Source: Chloroflexota bacterium
Lineage (GTDB): Bacteria > Chloroflexota > Dehalococcoidia > JACPPY01
DNA: 8,833 bases
Direction: 5' to 3'
Assembly: GCA_016189825.1 (NCBI GenBank)
Contig: JACPRR010000271.1
Span: forward strand, 1-8,833
Part shown: positions 7,362-8,833 of the stretch, one piece after another
Layout of the letters: each line of letters begins with the position of its first letter
How positions within the stretch are numbered: position 1 is the first letter of the stretch
Position numbers and translations under genes: made by a program
Notes under the pieces: generated by a model
Database searches by the model: none
Seen by the model: the letters and a program-made list of their open reading frames with translations, nothing else
Told to the model about the DNA's origin: nothing

Positions 7362-8660
7362 CTACCGTCTAATCGCGTTGACGGCGGACGCCTGCTTGAT
7401 CGCGTAGGACATCATGTCCGCGTCGATCAACCTTTCCACCTTGTACGCCGGGTCCTTGGCCAGTCCTTCGGCCCACTGGTTCACGAGCTCCCCCACCAGG
7501 GTGTTCTTCTGGTCTGAGGTCAGCTCCTTATTGTCATCCCGCTCCTGCACGTTCAACAGCCAGTAGCCGCCCGGCGTCCTTTGCCGGCTGTCGCCGATCG
7601 GTCCGCTCACCACGTCGACGGGCAGGTTGATGACAGCCTTCACGAAATCGCCGGCCTTGTCGTCATTGATAAGCCAGCCCATATCCGGGCCCGCCGTCCC
7701 TTCCTTGACGCCCGGCTGCAGGGAGACCTGAGTGGCAAGCGTCTGGAAATCTGTGCCGCTGTTCAGCTTGTCCATAGCTTCCGCGGCGTCCTGCTCGCTC
7801 GCGACCAGTATCCCCAGTGCATGGACCTGGGCCGGCGTTTTCCCGTCATCCGAGGCCGGCTTCTTTTCGGTCGCCTTGACCACCCAGTAGCCGTAGCTCT
7901 TGTCGACCGAATCGTCATACGCCGGGTCGTTGACGCCTTTCCCGGTGGTGGCCAGGATATCCTCGATCTTCTTGCTGTTCAGGAGCAGGCCGGCCTCGTG
8001 CCCGGTGACCCAGCCGAGGTCCCCCTTCTTGCTCTTGGTCACGCTGTCCTTCGACAGTTCTTCGGCAAGCTTGGCGAAAGACTCGCCTGCCTGCAGCCTT
8101 TCCCTGGCCCTGGCGGCTGCCGCCTTGGTCTCGATCAGCATTGCCTGGAGTTGCGCCTGCGGCTGGCTGGCCGCCACTTTGGGCCCGAAGTAGTCGCTGC
8201 GCAGCTTCTCGATCACCTTGCTCGATACCCCGATGTCGATGCGTTCGCGCGTGACTGGCGCACCGGACTTCTTCAGATCGGATTCCACGTCACTTCGATT
8301 CACCTCGATGCCGAGTGCCCTGGCGGCCTGCTTTTGTATTTCCATCTGGGCGATTTGCTGTTCCACGAGGTTGGCCAGCGATTGGTCGACTGAGCCGTTG
8401 TTTATGCCCCTGTAGAGCTTGAGGACCTCGATGAAGTAACGCATGTCGAAGGTGGTGTCATTGACCTTTATGGCGGCCCTGGTCATGGGGCGGATCTGGG
8501 TGTCGTAGTAGCCCAGCCCCATGATGGCGACTATGGCCACGATGATTCCCAGGCCGATGCCCATGGTGATGTTGCGGAGGCGCTTCTGGCGCTGCCACTT
8601 CGAAAGCTGGCGTTTGGAGACAAAGCGCTCCGGTTTGCTCTCTCGACGTCTCTTTGTCAA
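7362..8660 (-). CDS. Membrane-anchored tandem parvulin-like (SurA/PrsA-type) protein
   Basis: The protein has 432 residues. A very basic N-terminus (1-30) is followed by one hydrophobic segment (about 31-51), giving a signal-anchor topology with the rest outside the membrane. Residues 60-160 resemble the helical chaperone part of SurA/PrsA proteins. Two parvulin (rotamase) modules follow: about 166-266 (with KGDLGW at 212-217, ending GYWVVKA) and about 277-373 (with GPDMGW at 324-329, ending GYWLLNV). A helical tail closes the chain. Such proteins help fold exported proteins. Both modules appear to lack the conserved histidines of the parvulin active site, so this may be a chaperone more than an isomerase. 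The start is TTG at 8660, with AAGGAG 7 nt upstream. It is the first gene of the block that continues into hom, with no obvious functional tie to threonine synthesis. Confidence 0.87.
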   Translation of the reverse strand: MTKRRRESKPERFVSKRQLSKWQRQKRLRNITMGIGLGIIVAIVAIMGLGYYDTQIRPMTRAAIKVNDTTFDMRYFIEVLKLYRGINNGSVDQSLANLVEQQIAQMEIQKQAARALGIEVNRSDVESDLKKSGAPVTRERIDIGVSSKVIEKLRSDYFGPKVAASQPQAQLQAMLIETKAAAARARERLQAGESFAKLAEELSKDSVTKSKKGDLGWVTGHEAGLLLNSKKIEDILATTGKGVNDPAYDDSVDKSYGYWVVKATEKKPASDDGKTPAQVHALGILVASEQDAAEAMDKLNSGTDFQTLATQVSLQPGVKEGTAGPDMGWLINDDKAGDFVKAVINLPVDVVSGPIGDSRQRTPGGYWLLNVQERDDNKELTSDQKNTLVGELVNQWAEGLAKDPAYKVERLIDADMMSYAIKQASAVNAIRR

Positions 8661-8667
8661 ATGGGGA

Positions 8668-8673
8668 CTCCTT
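8668..8673 (-). promoter_or_regulatory. Shine-Dalgarno site supporting TTG start of parvulin-like gene
   Basis: AAGGAG stands 7 nt before TTG 8660. No in-frame ATG with a comparable site precedes the basic N-terminus, so the TTG start is preferred. Confidence 0.6.
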
Positions 8674-8726
8674 GTTCCGGACCGATGTCAGCGCCGGGGC
8701 GACTGGCGTCTCGCGGGCGCGGTCTT

Positions 8727-8755
8727 TTGCACCTGAAAACAGGCTGTGATAGTAT
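8727..8755 (+). promoter_or_regulatory. Promoter of tRNA-Pro
   Basis: A -35 box TTGCAC (8727-8732), a 17-nt spacer and a -10 box TAGTAT (8750-8755) preceded by TG (8747-8748, extended -10) are placed so that transcription would start around 8762, about ten bases before the tRNA 5' end at 8772. The spacer contains a small inverted repeat, CCTG-AAAA-CAGG. Confidence 0.6.
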
Positions 8756-8759
8756 AGCA
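8751..8759 (-). promoter_or_regulatory. Candidate extended -10 promoter for the parvulin-hom-thrC block
   Basis: TGCTATACT on the minus strand fits the extended -10 pattern TGnTATAAT with one mismatch. The -35 region would fall inside the tRNA gene and is poor (3 of 6 at best). Transcription would start near 8744, giving a leader of about 84 nt to the TTG at 8660. The element shares bases with the oppositely directed -10 box of the tRNA promoter. Confidence 0.4.
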
Positions 8760-8771
8760 TACCTTCAAGAC

Positions 8772-8833
8772 CGGGGTGTAGCGCAGCCTGGTAGCGCACC
8801 TGAATGGGGTTCAGGTGGTCGACGGTTCGAATC
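8772..8833 (+). tRNA. tRNA-Pro (anticodon GGG), 3' end outside window
   Basis: The cloverleaf can be read up to the T-loop. The acceptor 5' strand is CGGGGTG (8772-8778), the D-stem is GCGC/GCGC (8781-8784 with 8794-8797) around AGCCTGGTA, and the anticodon stem is CCTGA/TCAGG (8799-8803 with 8811-8815). The loop is ATGGGGT, with anticodon GGG at 8806-8808 and G at position 37, as usual for proline tRNAs. A five-base variable loop follows, then the T-stem 5' strand GACGG and TTCGAATC, where the window ends. The T-stem and acceptor 3' strands are missing. It decodes CCC (and CCU by wobble). Confidence 0.95.

Noticed and set aside
7581..8393. A 270-codon open frame on the plus strand opposite the parvulin-like gene
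   Set aside because: Antisense shadow of a gene with clear domain structure; its own product is low-complexity with no family features.

Overview
The window reads as an ordinary bacterial chromosomal segment that is GC-rich and densely packed. Seven genes lie on the minus strand and are read from the right end towards the left. One plus-strand tRNA gene is cut by the right edge. No insertion sequence, phage gene, CRISPR array or recognisable transfer module is visible. The gene content is core metabolism and housekeeping: secretion folding, threonine synthesis, glycogen breakdown and stress response. The tandem parvulin-like protein, the ACT-type homoserine dehydrogenase, the short DUF3417-type glucan phosphorylase and the many PAS modules would fit a Chloroflexota (Dehalococcoidia-like) bacterium. 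That taxonomic guess is a weak inference; nothing in the window proves it.

Right block (about 8660 down to 4325). A membrane-anchored tandem parvulin-like protein is followed by homoserine dehydrogenase (hom), threonine synthase (thrC) and a PAP2-family membrane phosphatase. Gaps are 29, 2 and 1 nt, so this looks like one operon. hom is broken by an apparent single-base deletion near 6947-6952: its two halves lie in different frames and together would give a normal ACT-containing enzyme of about 431 residues. Homoserine kinase (thrB), which should act between hom and thrC, is not in the window.

Left block (about 4201 down to 98). A universal stress protein, an alpha-glucan phosphorylase and a protein made only of three PAS domains follow each other with a 35-nt gap and then an 8-nt ATGAATGA overlap. 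They are probably cotranscribed from a promoter in the 122-nt gap at 4202-4324. The block joins stress response, glycogen mobilisation and a signal-sensing protein that has no output domain.

Edges. A tRNA-Pro(GGG) starts at 8772 and leaves the window. Between it and the parvulin-like gene, two extended -10 elements on opposite strands share the same bases, suggesting a compact divergent promoter. At the left edge a good sigma70-type promoter on the minus strand (33..4) points out of the window.

Start codons are unusual: four of the seven genes appear to start with TTG (parvulin-like, hom, PAP2, glucan phosphorylase), most with a clear Shine-Dalgarno. I found no convincing new biological system. 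The points most worth checking are the hom frameshift, the output-less triple-PAS protein coupled to the phosphorylase, and the parvulin domains that have lost their conserved histidines.
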